Positions 15,119-23,169 of a DNA stretch of 64,000 nt are shown here, in pieces. This stretch comes from Streptomyces olivaceus. Lineage in GTDB: Bacteria > Actinomycetota > Actinomycetes > Streptomycetales > Streptomycetaceae. Within the stretch, counting starts at the first letter, position 1, and every line of letters begins with the position of its first letter. The notes under the pieces are model-generated. The model was not told where the DNA came from. It ran no database searches and worked only from the letters and a program-made list of their open reading frames with translations. A program made the translations under genes and the position numbers. The stretch is taken from contig NZ_JOFH01000010.1 in NCBI RefSeq assembly GCF_000721235.1, positions 1 through 64,000 of the forward strand. The letters are read 5' to 3'.

Positions 15119-16812
15119 GCCCCACCACCTTTCCCGCCGGTCCGGAACAAGGGCACGTCACCTTCCTCGGTGCCGGCCCCGGAGATCCGGGACTGCTGAC
15201 TCTGCGCGCCGTGGAGGCGCTGGCGCACGCGGACGTCCTCGTCGCCGAGCACGAGGTGCTCGACGTCGTACGCACGCATGCGCGGCAGGGCGTGTCGGAA
15301 GTGCACACGGACGCCGATTCCTCGGATCCGGGCACGGGCGCGCCCCAGCTGACGATCGTTGACGGTGCGTCAAAAACCGTCGGTGTTCCCGCCGTGCGGG
15401 ATGCCGCACATCTTGTCATGGAGGCCGCGCGGGGCGGCAGGCGGGTCGTGCGTGCGGTGACCGGGGACCCCGGGCTCGACACGTACGCCGCCGAGGAGAT
15501 GCTGGCCTGCGCCGCCGCCGGGGTGCCCTTCGAGGTCGTACCCGGCATCGCGAACGCCGTCGGCGTGCCCGCGTACGCCGGTGTGCCGCTGCGGGACGCC
15601 GAGGGCGCCGACGTGCGGTTCGTGGACGCCCGTACGGCGTCGGCGCGCTGCTGGACCGAGGTGGGCGCCTCGGACGGCACGGTGGTCGTGTCGACGACGC
15701 TCGACTCGGTCGCCGCGGCCGCCGGCGAGCTGGTCTCGGCCGGCCGCAAGCCGGACACCCCGCTCACGGTCACGATCGCCGGTACGACGACGCGGCAGCG
15801 CACCTGGGCCGCGACGCTGGGCACGGTCGCCCAGACCCTGAAGCAGGCCAAGGTCCTGCCGTCCCCGGACGGCGGCCGCCCGGTGATAGCCGTGGTCGGC
15901 GAGCGCAGCGCCTCCGCCCGGCGCGACCAGCTGTCGTGGTTCGAGTCCAAGCCGCTGTTCGGCTGGAAGGTCCTCGTCCCGCGGACGAAGGAGCAGGCGG
16001 CGTCGCTCTCCGACCAGCTCAGGTCCTACGGGGCCGTGCCGAGCGAGGTCCCGACCATCGCGGTGGAACCGCCCCGCACCCCGCAGCAGATGGAGCGGGC
16101 GGTCAAGGGCCTGGTCGTGGGCCGCTACGAGTGGATCGCGTTCACGTCGGTCAACGCGGTGAAGGCGGTCCGTGAGAAGTTCGAGGAGTACGGCCTGGAC
16201 GCCCGCGCCTTCGCGGGCATCAAGGTCGCGGCGGTGGGCGAGCAGACGGCGAACGCCCTGATCGCGTTCGGCGTGAAGCCGGACCTGGTCCCGAGCGGCG
16301 AGCAGTCGGCCGCGGGCCTGCTGGAGGACTGGCCGCCGTACGACCCGGTCTTCGACCCGATCGACCGCGTCTTCCTGCCCCGGGCCGACATCGCCACGGA
16401 GACCCTGGTCGCCGGGCTGATCGAGCTGGGCTGGGAGGTCGACGACGTCACGGCCTACCGCACGGTCCGCGCCTCGCCGCCGCCGGCCACGACCCGGGAG
16501 GCCATCAAGGGCGGCGGCTTCGACGCGGTGCTCTTCACGTCGTCGTCCACGGTCCGCAACCTGGTCGGCATCGCGGGCAAGCCGCACAACGTCACGGTGA
16601 TCGCGTGTATCGGCCCGGCGACGGCCAAGACGGCCGAGGAGCACGGGCTGCGGGTCGACGTCATGGCCCCGGAACCGTCGGTCCTGAAGCTGGCGGAGGC
16701 CCTGGCCGACTTCGGCGCCCACCGCCGCACGGCAGCCCTGGAGGCGGGGGACCCGGTGACCCGGCCGAGCGAACGGCGGCCTGGGGCGCGGAGGCGGCGG
16801 TCTTCGACCTGA
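15115..16812 (+). CDS. hemD: Bifunctional uroporphyrinogen-III C-methyltransferase/uroporphyrinogen-III synthase
   Basis: The 565-residue fusion carries an N-terminal SAM-dependent methyltransferase domain of the CobA/SUMT type. The signature segments are VTFLGAGPGDPGLLTLRAVE (about residues 14-33), TGDPGLDTYAAEEM and VPGIANAVGVPAYAGVPL. A C-terminal uroporphyrinogen-III synthase domain follows from about residue 280 (VLVPRTKEQAASLSDQL; FTSVNAVKAV; FTSSSTVRNLVGIAG). The fusion would close hydroxymethylbilane and methylate the product toward sirohaem or cobalamin; it is the common actinobacterial form. The start is TTG at 15115, overlapping the hemC stop. The C-terminus ends in a basic tail. 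A strong hairpin follows after 6 bases. Confidence 0.95.
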   Translation: MSPTTFPAGPEQGHVTFLGAGPGDPGLLTLRAVEALAHADVLVAEHEVLDVVRTHARQGVSEVHTDADSSDPGTGAPQLTIVDGASKTVGVPAVRDAAHLVMEAARGGRRVVRAVTGDPGLDTYAAEEMLACAAAGVPFEVVPGIANAVGVPAYAGVPLRDAEGADVRFVDARTASARCWTEVGASDGTVVVSTTLDSVAAAAGELVSAGRKPDTPLTVTIAGTTTRQRTWAATLGTVAQTLKQAKVLPSPDGGRPVIAVVGERSASARRDQLSWFESKPLFGWKVLVPRTKEQAASLSDQLRSYGAVPSEVPTIAVEPPRTPQQMERAVKGLVVGRYEWIAFTSVNAVKAVREKFEEYGLDARAFAGIKVAAVGEQTANALIAFGVKPDLVPSGEQSAAGLLEDWPPYDPVFDPIDRVFLPRADIATETLVAGLIELGWEVDDVTAYRTVRASPPPATTREAIKGGGFDAVLFTSSSTVRNLVGIAGKPHNVTVIACIGPATAKTAEEHGLRVDVMAPEPSVLKLAEALADFGAHRRTAALEAGDPVTRPSERRPGARRRRSST

Positions 16813-16818
16813 GGCGGA

Positions 16819-16851
16819 ACGGGGGCGCTTCCTGTTCGGGGGCGCCCCCGT
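16819..16851 (+). terminator. Terminator of the rex-hemACD operon
   Basis: ACGGGGGCGC pairs perfectly with GCGCCCCCGT, 13 bases apart, directly after the hemD stop. Transcription therefore probably ends before the accessory block that separates hemD from hemB. Confidence 0.8.
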
Positions 16852-16861
16852 CGAATCGAGG

Positions 16862-16937
16862 ATTGGGCACTTTGTCCCGCCCCAGCGATCGAAAGAGCCT
16901 GATCACAGGCATGGGGAGCTGGGACGAACTGTCCAAT
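16862..16937 (+). other. Large nested hairpin element of unknown role
   Basis: ATTGGGCACTTTGTCCCG (16862-16879) pairs with TGGGACGAACTGTCCAAT (16920-16937): 14 Watson-Crick pairs, three G-U pairs and one mismatch over 18 positions. Inside it, CCCC pairs with GGGG and GCCTG/CAGGC (16897-16910) closes an ATCA loop. The element could be an RNA structure, a second terminator or a small terminal-inverted-repeat remnant. The rest of 16938-17086 shows no gene. Confidence 0.5.
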
Positions 16938-17086
16938 CCCATGGGCCTCTGCGATCGCGGAGACGTTGCAGCAGGCACGCGGCGGGGACTCGGAGCCCAA
17001 GGTGACTCCGGCCACCGAACTGAAACGCACGTAACGGCCCGCACCCACCCCACGAACTCGGGTGCAGGCCGGCGGGGTAGCTTCCG

Positions 17087-17266
17087 TCAGTGCCCGGACG
17101 CGTACGGCAGGAAGGTCGCCCAGGCGCCTGAGGTGAGGTCGAGGCGGGGGCCTGCGGGGTTCTTGGAGTCGCGGACGAGGACGTGACTCTCGTCCGGGGT
17201 GGCCACCTCGACGCAGTCGGGGCCGCTGGACGTGCTGTAACTGCTCTTTATCCACTCCAGCTTCAT
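17087..17266 (-). CDS. DUF397 domain protein (WhiJ-cluster small partner)
   Basis: The 59-residue protein (MKLEWIKSSYSTSSGPDCVE, then VATPDESHVLVRDSKNPAGP and a short C-terminus) is a complete DUF397 domain, recognisable by the SSYS...GxDCVEVA start and the VRDSKxP core. These tiny acidic proteins are encoded next to Scr1/WhiJ-type HTH proteins in streptomycetes and probably bind or antagonise them. The ATG at 17266 overlaps the stop of the HTH gene as ATGA, so the pair is translationally coupled. Confidence 0.93.
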   Translation of the reverse strand: MKLEWIKSSYSTSSGPDCVEVATPDESHVLVRDSKNPAGPRLDLTSGAWATFLPYASGH

Positions 17267-18096
17267 GTCTCTCCAAGCACTTTCTCGATGAGGGCCTTGG
17301 ACTCCCGTGGGCTGAGAGCCTGTGCCCGGATGATTCCATACTGGATGTCCAGGAGCTGCACCTCCTTCGGCTCCGCGATCACGCGGCTGATGTGCGCCAC
17401 CTCGACATGACCGACCGCCGTGCCGTCCCCCAGCCTGAGTAGCCTGAACGGGCCGTCGAGCCCCGAGTTCTCCTCGCGGCTCAGGGGAAGCACCTGAAGG
17501 TCGACGTTGTGGAACGCGGAGGCTTCTAGAAGCCGTTCGAGTTGTTCGCGCATCACCATCTTGCCGCCGATGGGCCGACGAAGAGTCGACTCACACTGGA
17601 CGAAACTGAAGACGGCCTGGGCCGACGGGTCGTTGACGATGTCTTGACGAGCAACGCGGGCCGACACCTGCTGGTCCAACTGGTCGGCGGTGAAGGGCGG
17701 ACGGCGAGCGCCGAGCACGGCCCGTGCGTACTCCTCGGTCTGCAACAAGCCGTGAATGACGGAGTTGTTGTAGGCGCACAGCTCCGTGGCCCCCGCCTCC
17801 AGCTTCTTCAAGTCCCGAACCTTCTTCGGGTACCGGACCTCCGTCACATCCTGTTTGAGGGCTGCGATCTTGCCGCCCGCATCCAAGACCTCGTCCGCAC
17901 GGTCCAGGTACTCCGGCCGGGGAATCCGCCGCCCCCGCTCCACCGAGGACACCAGCTCTTCCCCGTACCCGATGGCCGCCCCGAACTCCGCCTGGGTGAG
18001 GCCTGCCGACTCTCGCCACAGTTTCAGTTGCCGTACGACGGTGCGCATCACCGCCCCGGCCTCTTCGTCGTCCAGCCCCGCTTCCCACTCGCTCAT
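17263..18096 (-). CDS. XRE-family HTH regulator of the WhiJ/Scr1 type
   Basis: The 277-residue protein has an N-terminal XRE HTH (about residues 20-75; LTQAEFGAAIGYGEELVSSV with the recognition helix near GYGEELVSSVERGRR). A C-terminal DUF5753-type domain follows (about 95-270), including the YNNSVIHGLLQTEEYARAVL segment and the ARVARQDIV helix. WhiJ and its paralogues control sporulation or antibiotic genes together with a DUF397 partner and often an RsbW-like ATPase; all three are present here. I chose the ATG at 18096 (MSEWEAG), with GGGAGG upstream. The gene is coupled to the DUF397 gene and divergent from the ATPase gene. Confidence 0.92.
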   Translation of the reverse strand: MSEWEAGLDDEEAGAVMRTVVRQLKLWRESAGLTQAEFGAAIGYGEELVSSVERGRRIPRPEYLDRADEVLDAGGKIAALKQDVTEVRYPKKVRDLKKLEAGATELCAYNNSVIHGLLQTEEYARAVLGARRPPFTADQLDQQVSARVARQDIVNDPSAQAVFSFVQCESTLRRPIGGKMVMREQLERLLEASAFHNVDLQVLPLSREENSGLDGPFRLLRLGDGTAVGHVEVAHISRVIAEPKEVQLLDIQYGIIRAQALSPRESKALIEKVLGET

Positions 18097-18257
18097 GTCG
18101 CTGCCCTCCCGCCGTGCCCTTCCCCGGACCAACCTCCGCCCCTCGCGGCCGGTCACCCCGTGCAGCCCGGACGGAACCGGGACGTGCCACGGACAGCCAC
18201 CGACCGCACGGGCCAGCCGTCTTCACAGCGTAAGCACGCTTGAACACGCTGGGTGAC

Positions 18258-18749
18258 ATGAATCAGGGAATCTCCACCCGCAGTGTTCCGCTGCACCACT
18301 TCTCGGTGCCTCTCTCGGCCACGCGTCGCGGGGCCCGGCTTGCCCGGCTGCTCGCGGCCGAGAAGTTGCTGGCGTGGGAGCTGCCGTTGGATCCGGCCCG
18401 GCTGATCGTGGCCGAGCTGGCGACGAACGCCGCCTTGCACGGCCATGTGCCCGGCCGGAGTTTCCGCCTCGCCCTTTCCGTCGTCGCACCGGTCACGCTT
18501 CGTATCGAGCTGACCGACACTCGGGGCGACCAGCTCCCGGTCAGCCCTCGAACCACCGTCGCCGCGCATGCGGAGTCGGGGTACGGGCTGCTCCTCGTCG
18601 AGGAGTTGGCCGACCGGTGGGGCGTGCGGTGCGGGCCGGTGCCGTCGAAGACGGTGTGGGCGGAGCTGGATCTCGGCGGTGGGCCCTCAGCCTCGCGGTA
18701 CGAGACCACGCAACGCATCGACCAGGGAAGCCGCACGGACGTCGTCTGA
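18258..18749 (+). CDS. RsbW-like HATPase (anti-sigma/regulatory ATP-binding protein)
   Basis: The 163-residue protein carries a GHKL ATPase fold of the anti-sigma kinase type. LIVAELATNAALHGHVPGRS (about residues 50-69) is the N box with the Mg-binding Asn, IELTDTRGDQLPV supplies the G1 Asp region, and ESGYGLLLVEELADRWGVR the G2 box and lid. It has no sensor domain. Such proteins occur beside WhiJ/DUF397 pairs and may modulate them or a sigma factor. The start may be ATG 18258 or TTG 18240. Its last 63 bases overlap the end of the convergent serine hydrolase gene. Confidence 0.88.
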   Translation: MNQGISTRSVPLHHFSVPLSATRRGARLARLLAAEKLLAWELPLDPARLIVAELATNAALHGHVPGRSFRLALSVVAPVTLRIELTDTRGDQLPVSPRTTVAAHAESGYGLLLVEELADRWGVRCGPVPSKTVWAELDLGGGPSASRYETTQRIDQGSRTDVV

Positions 18750-19865
18750 GCCTGCCACCACGTGATTCATCACGTACCCGAATGCGATGCCGTGCTCCGG
18801 GCCGGCGAAGGCGAGTGATCCGCCTCGGCCGGTGTGGCCGAAGGACTTCGGACCCAGCATCGGGTTGGTCTCGGTGGGGAGCATGTAGCCCGTGCTGAAG
18901 CGGCTGGGGATCAGCATCACCTGGTCCTTTCCGCCCGCCTGCTCCTCGGTCGCCCAGGTCAGGGTTTCGGGAGTGAGCAGACGGACGCCGTCCACTTCGC
19001 CGATCAGCGCCGCGTACATGCGCGCAAGCGCGTGTGCGGTGCCGATGCCGTTGGACGCCGGTAGTTCCGCGGCCTGCACCTCGGGTGAGTCGAAGTCGAT
19101 CCCGGGTGGGTCCGTCACCGCGTAGGCCCTGTTGCTGAGCGAGCCGGGGTCGCGCCAGGCGGCGACCTGTTCGCGGAGGTCTTCGGGCAGCGATTCGTCG
19201 GGCACGGTGGTGAGGTCGACGTCCGGGCGCCGGTACGCCATGCGGCTGACCCGGCCGCGCTCGCCCGGCGGCAGGCCGATGTAGAAGTCCAGGCCGAGAG
19301 GGGAAGCGATCTGCTCGGCGAAGAAGGTGCCCGGTGAGCGGCCGGATACTCGGCGGATTACCTCGCCGACCAGCCAGCCCCACGTCCGGCCGTGGTACCC
19401 GTGTGCCGTGCCCGGGGTCCATTGGGGGCGTTGGGCTGCCAGTGCCGCTGCCATCGGGTGCCAGGTCAACGCGTCCCGCAGAGGCACTGGTCGGTCCAGC
19501 GCGACCAAGCCGGCTCGATGGGACAGGAGCCAGCGCACTGGGATGTCCGCCTTGCCGTTCGCGGCGAACTCCGGCCAGTACTTCGCCACCGGCGCGTCAA
19601 GGTCCAGCGCGCCGCGTTCGGCCAGCATGTGGGCCAGGGTGGCGGTCGCTCCCTTGGTGGCCGAGTAGACCAGTTGGATCGTGTTCCGGGTCCACGGACG
19701 GCCGGTTGCAGGGCCGGCCACGCCGCCCCACAGGTCCACCACCGGCCGGCCGTACTGGTACACGCAGACCGCCGCGCCGATGTCCCCGTGTCGGGCGAAG
19801 TTCGCCTCGAACGCCTCGCGGACCGGTTCGAAGCCGGCCGCCACCTCGCCGCCGATCGTCGTCAT
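18687..19865 (-). CDS. Serine beta-lactamase-like hydrolase (esterase/class C family)
   Basis: The 392-residue protein is of the beta-lactamase/transpeptidase-like serine hydrolase class. The nucleophile motif SATK lies in LVYSATKGATATLAHML (about residues 67-83), a Tyr motif in GYHGRTWGWLVGEV, and the third motif HTG in FGHTGRGGSLAF near residue 350. There is no signal peptide, so it is probably cytoplasmic, which favours an esterase or D-aminopeptidase-like role over antibiotic resistance. I chose the ATG at 19865 (CCAGG upstream); ATG 19874 is possible. Its 3' end overlaps the convergent ATPase gene by 63 bp. Confidence 0.88.
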   Translation of the reverse strand: MTTIGGEVAAGFEPVREAFEANFARHGDIGAAVCVYQYGRPVVDLWGGVAGPATGRPWTRNTIQLVYSATKGATATLAHMLAERGALDLDAPVAKYWPEFAANGKADIPVRWLLSHRAGLVALDRPVPLRDALTWHPMAAALAAQRPQWTPGTAHGYHGRTWGWLVGEVIRRVSGRSPGTFFAEQIASPLGLDFYIGLPPGERGRVSRMAYRRPDVDLTTVPDESLPEDLREQVAAWRDPGSLSNRAYAVTDPPGIDFDSPEVQAAELPASNGIGTAHALARMYAALIGEVDGVRLLTPETLTWATEEQAGGKDQVMLIPSRFSTGYMLPTETNPMLGPKSFGHTGRGGSLAFAGPEHGIAFGYVMNHVVAGSDDVRAASLVDALRGLVPRG

Positions 19866-20016
19866 GCCGTTCATCCTGGCAGGGGCCGGACTTCCAGACT
19901 CGCCCGCATACCACAGTGGTTGGGCGGTCTTGGCGGCAATCACTGTATTTACCCTGTTGAGGCGAAAAGCGTCTGTTCGAGTATTCAATCCGATGAGCGT
20001 GTGAAGAATCAGGCTC

Positions 20017-21735
20017 GTGACTTCTTCATCGGGGCGGGTTCAGCGGGTCTATCCGGTCCTGATGGCCGGCGCCCTCGAGGACGGCGAGAGCTGGGTGCAC
20101 TGGCCCAGCAGCAGCGCGATGCTGTTCGACACCTACGAGGTGGTGGCGCTCAAGGCGCGTCTCGACCACGGCCGCGCCGCACCGGAGGACCACGATGATC
20201 CGCGACTGGTTGGCAGGGTGGCGCGTTCCACCGCCGCCCAGGCGGACGCCGCGCTCGCCGCGGCCCGTGCGGCGCAGCCGTTCTGGGCGCGCGTTCCGCT
20301 CGACAGCCGGCTGGACTTCGTCCGCGATTTCCACCAGCTGCTGCGCGAACGGGCCGAGGAGATGCTGTCGGTCCTCGTCGCCGAAGGGCACCCGCCGGCC
20401 GTGGGGCGGTGGGAGTTGTCCGCCGCGCTGGACGTCACCCACCCCGACACGGTGGCGTACGCCCGTGACGCGATGGTGTGGGAGGGCCGCCAGGCCGGCC
20501 GACTGGTACGGCTGGTGCGCAAGCCCGACGGAGTGGTGTGCCTCGACCCGGCGCGCAACGCCCCCATGATCACCGCGCTGTCGGGGGTGCCGGCGCTGGC
20601 GGCGGGCAACGCGGTGGTGGTCAACGTGCCGCCGACGATCCCGCTGAGCACCGCGTACCTCTACCACGAGCTGGTCGCTCCCCTGCTAGCCGGGTACGGG
20701 GCGCCGCCCGGCACGTTGAGCGTGCTGTGCGCGCCGGCCCGGCCGATGCTGCGGGCCTGGCTCGCCTCGCCGCACTGCGACGACGTCTTCTTCTTCGGCG
20801 GTTCGGCCCAGGGCGCCGAACTCACCCGTTCCTGCCTGGAACACGGCAAGAAGCCCATCATGGAGCTGGCCGGCAACGACGCCCTCGTGGTCTGGCGGGA
20901 CGCCGACCTCGACGGGGCCGTCGACGCGGCGCTGGAACGCTACCTCGGCTCGGGCCAGCTCTGTGTGGCGCCGAAGTTCGCCGTCGTGCACCCCGAGGTG
21001 GCGGACGACTTCACGGAACGCCTGCACCGGAAGGTGGCCGCCCTGCGCGTGGGGCCGCCGGACGATCCGGAGGTCGTACTCACCCCGGTGATCAAGCGGA
21101 ACCAGTGCAAGGAGGTGCTGGACGACGCCGTGGCGCGCGGCGCCGAACTCCTCTGCGGCGGCGACATGGTCGACGTGCACGGCCGTCCCTCGCTGCGGGG
21201 GCCGTTCCTGCGTCCCGCGTTGCTGCGGGTGCGCGGGCTGGAGCGGGCGTCGACGATGAGCGCCGTCACCGAGGAGACCTTCTTCCCGCTCATGTGCGTG
21301 GTCGTGCCGGAGAACGAGCCGACGGCGGCGTCGGACGAAGCGCTGCTCGACACCGTCCTGGCGTACGTCGACGCCAACCGCTACGGACTGCGCAACTCGC
21401 TGTGGTCGCGCGACCCGCACGTCATCCACCGGTTCGCCGCCGAGGTCACCAACGGCGGCGTGCTGAAGGTGAACGACAGCCACGTCGGGACACTGCCCGT
21501 CCTGCCCGTCGCCGGCGGCACGGGACTGTCGGGCGGCGTCTTCGGCGAGGCCAACATCCCCTTCCTGCGCACCACCCGGCTCCAGGGCATCAGCTTCGGC
21601 GGCCCAGGGGGCGCCGCTCGACCCGACGACCACGGCACCACCTCCGACGGGACGCTTCCGGCTCCCCCGACCGCCCCCTCCACCCCGATCCCCGTACCGG
21701 AACAGTCCGGCACCGGCAGAAAGGCCGACGCATGA
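20017..21735 (+). CDS. Aldehyde dehydrogenase family protein
   Basis: The 572-residue protein has the aldehyde dehydrogenase fold with its NAD(P)-binding and catalytic residues. FFFGGSAQGAEL matches the GSTxxG nucleotide segment, ELAGND holds the general base (Glu283), and YLGSGQLCVAPK the nucleophilic Cys316. LKVNDSHVG and PFLRTTRLQG lie near the C-terminus. It is longer than the usual 480-500 residues because of an N-terminal segment (1-60) and a disordered tail. It oxidises an unidentified aldehyde in the cytoplasm. I chose the GTG at 20017. The stop overlaps the ATG of an EF-hand protein gene as ATGA, so the two are made in step and may form a calcium-responsive enzyme pair. Confidence 0.88.
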   Translation: MTSSSGRVQRVYPVLMAGALEDGESWVHWPSSSAMLFDTYEVVALKARLDHGRAAPEDHDDPRLVGRVARSTAAQADAALAAARAAQPFWARVPLDSRLDFVRDFHQLLRERAEEMLSVLVAEGHPPAVGRWELSAALDVTHPDTVAYARDAMVWEGRQAGRLVRLVRKPDGVVCLDPARNAPMITALSGVPALAAGNAVVVNVPPTIPLSTAYLYHELVAPLLAGYGAPPGTLSVLCAPARPMLRAWLASPHCDDVFFFGGSAQGAELTRSCLEHGKKPIMELAGNDALVVWRDADLDGAVDAALERYLGSGQLCVAPKFAVVHPEVADDFTERLHRKVAALRVGPPDDPEVVLTPVIKRNQCKEVLDDAVARGAELLCGGDMVDVHGRPSLRGPFLRPALLRVRGLERASTMSAVTEETFFPLMCVVVPENEPTAASDEALLDTVLAYVDANRYGLRNSLWSRDPHVIHRFAAEVTNGGVLKVNDSHVGTLPVLPVAGGTGLSGGVFGEANIPFLRTTRLQGISFGGPGGAARPDDHGTTSDGTLPAPPTAPSTPIPVPEQSGTGRKADA

Positions 21736-22298
21736 CCACTCTCTCCGGCGGTACGCCCCTGCTCCACCGCAAGATCGACGTGTGCTTCCGGCACTTCGAC
21801 ACCGACGACAACGGCAGCATCGACCGCGAGGACCTGCTGACCCTGGGGGCCCAGCTGCTGTCGAAGTTCGGCGAGCCCGTCACCTCGCCCAAGGGCGTCG
21901 CGCTCATGGACGGGATGACCCGGTTCTGGGACGCCCTGGTCGCCGCCGCGGACCAGGACGGCGACCAGCGGCTGAGCCTCGACGAGTACCGGGCCTGTAT
22001 GACCGGCGCCTTCGTGGAGTCCCCCGAGGGCTTCGACACCTCGTTCCGGCCGCTGGCGGAGGCGGTGTGCGCCCTGCTCGACACCGACGGGGACGGACAG
22101 GTGGACGAGCGGGAGTTCCAGGCGTGGCAGGAGGTGTTCCGCACCGCGCCCGAACACCGGGCCGAGGCCTTCCGCAAGCTCGACACCGACGGCAGCGGCA
22201 AGCTGACGGTGGACGAACTGCTGGCGGCCGTACGCGAGTACTACCTCAGCCCGGACGCCGACGCGACCGGCAACTGGCTCTACGGGCCCGTCGCCTGA
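21732..22298 (+). CDS. Four-EF-hand calcium-binding protein (calerythrin-like)
   Basis: The 188-residue protein has four 12-residue EF-hand loops: DTDDNGSIDRED (23-34), DQDGDQRLSLDE (74-85), DTDGDGQVDERE (117-128) and DTDGSGKLTVDE (151-162). Loops 1, 3 and 4 have the ideal acidic positions and Gly6, and all four end in the position-12 acid. The spacing resembles calerythrin and sarcoplasmic calcium-binding proteins, which are Ca buffers or sensors in actinomycetes. There is no signal peptide. It is translationally coupled to the aldehyde dehydrogenase upstream. A Ca sensor controlling that enzyme is my inference. Confidence 0.93.
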   Translation: MTTLSGGTPLLHRKIDVCFRHFDTDDNGSIDREDLLTLGAQLLSKFGEPVTSPKGVALMDGMTRFWDALVAAADQDGDQRLSLDEYRACMTGAFVESPEGFDTSFRPLAEAVCALLDTDGDGQVDEREFQAWQEVFRTAPEHRAEAFRKLDTDGSGKLTVDELLAAVREYYLSPDADATGNWLYGPVA

Positions 22299-22354
22299 GC
22301 ACCTGAGCCGTCTGCCCGGGCACACGGTCCGGCCACACGGCCACACGGCCCGGA

Positions 22355-22398
22355 CACCCCGGTCGCCGCCGCGACTGCTGTGCGTGGCGACCGGGGTG
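22355..22398. terminator. Bidirectional terminator after the EF-hand gene
   Basis: CACCCCGGTCGCC and GGCGACCGGGGTG form a perfect 13-bp stem with an 18-base loop between convergent genes. Confidence 0.8.
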
Positions 22399-22436
22399 CC
22401 GGTGCGTGCCCCACCGGTCAAGGGGTGCGGACCGGA

Positions 22437-22973
22437 TCAGTAGGCGAGGGCGTCCGCGAGGTCGTACTGCCACCAGGTGACCGCGGCGGTGCTGTCGAGG
22501 TAGACGCCGTCGCCCGGGAGGTCGAGGGTGGCCCAGTCGTTGGTGTCCTCGTCGGCGCGGTCCTTGAAGTGGACCTCCAGGGTGGTGGCGGTGCGGCCGT
22601 TCGTGCCCTCGCCGGAGGGCAGGGAGGTGCGGATGCCGGCGTAGCCGGACTCGCCGGGGTTCAGGGTGACCACGGCCTGGGGCTGGCTGCTCTCCAGGAC
22701 GGGGGTGGCCGCCTGGGCGTCGTCGAAGCGGAGGGCGGGGGCGTAGTAGGCGTTGCAGGGGGTGTCGCCGGTGTTGGTGACGGTGAGGAGGAGGTGGTTG
22801 ACGGGGCGGGAGACCTCGCTGACCGTCGTGCTGGAGTTGGCGGCGGTGCAGGCCTGGGTGACGGGCTCGTCGCTCGACGCGGAGGCGGTGGCCGCGGTGG
22901 TCAGGCCGAGGACGGCGACGGCCGCGGCGGCGGCGGAGGCGGCGAGGCGGGTGGTGAAGGTGAAAGCGGGCAT
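22437..22973 (-). CDS. Secreted DUF4232 protein
   Basis: The 178-residue protein begins with a Sec signal peptide (MPAFTFTTRLAASAAAAAVA to about residue 33, cleavage near ASA-SSD). A DUF4232-like domain follows, with two cysteines (ACTAA and TPCNAY) likely to form a disulfide. The core RPVNHLLLTVTNTGDTPC and NPGESGYAGIR is shared with the lipoprotein at 26098. There is no lipobox, so it is released or wall-associated. GAGGAAG precedes the ATG at 22973. Function is unknown. Confidence 0.9.
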   Translation of the reverse strand: MPAFTFTTRLAASAAAAAVAVLGLTTAATASASSDEPVTQACTAANSSTTVSEVSRPVNHLLLTVTNTGDTPCNAYYAPALRFDDAQAATPVLESSQPQAVVTLNPGESGYAGIRTSLPSGEGTNGRTATTLEVHFKDRADEDTNDWATLDLPGDGVYLDSTAAVTWWQYDLADALAY

Positions 22974-23169
22974 GGCTTCTTCCTCACGTGGTGCGGAGAT
23001 GCGGTGTCGCCCGGCCCGGTGCCGGGGACTGATCACAGCTTGTGCCGTGATCCGTCCCAGCTGCCAGCACCGCCCGGCAGGTCGGGACGGTGGGACGCTG
23101 GAATGCCCCTGACCAGCGGATATGGCGGAGGTCTGGGACGCGTCGCGGGGACGGGGAAGGCGGGCGGCG

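Noticed and set aside
18687..19865. Secreted antibiotic-resistance beta-lactamase
   Set aside because: No signal peptide is visible, and motif spacing fits cytoplasmic serine hydrolases better.
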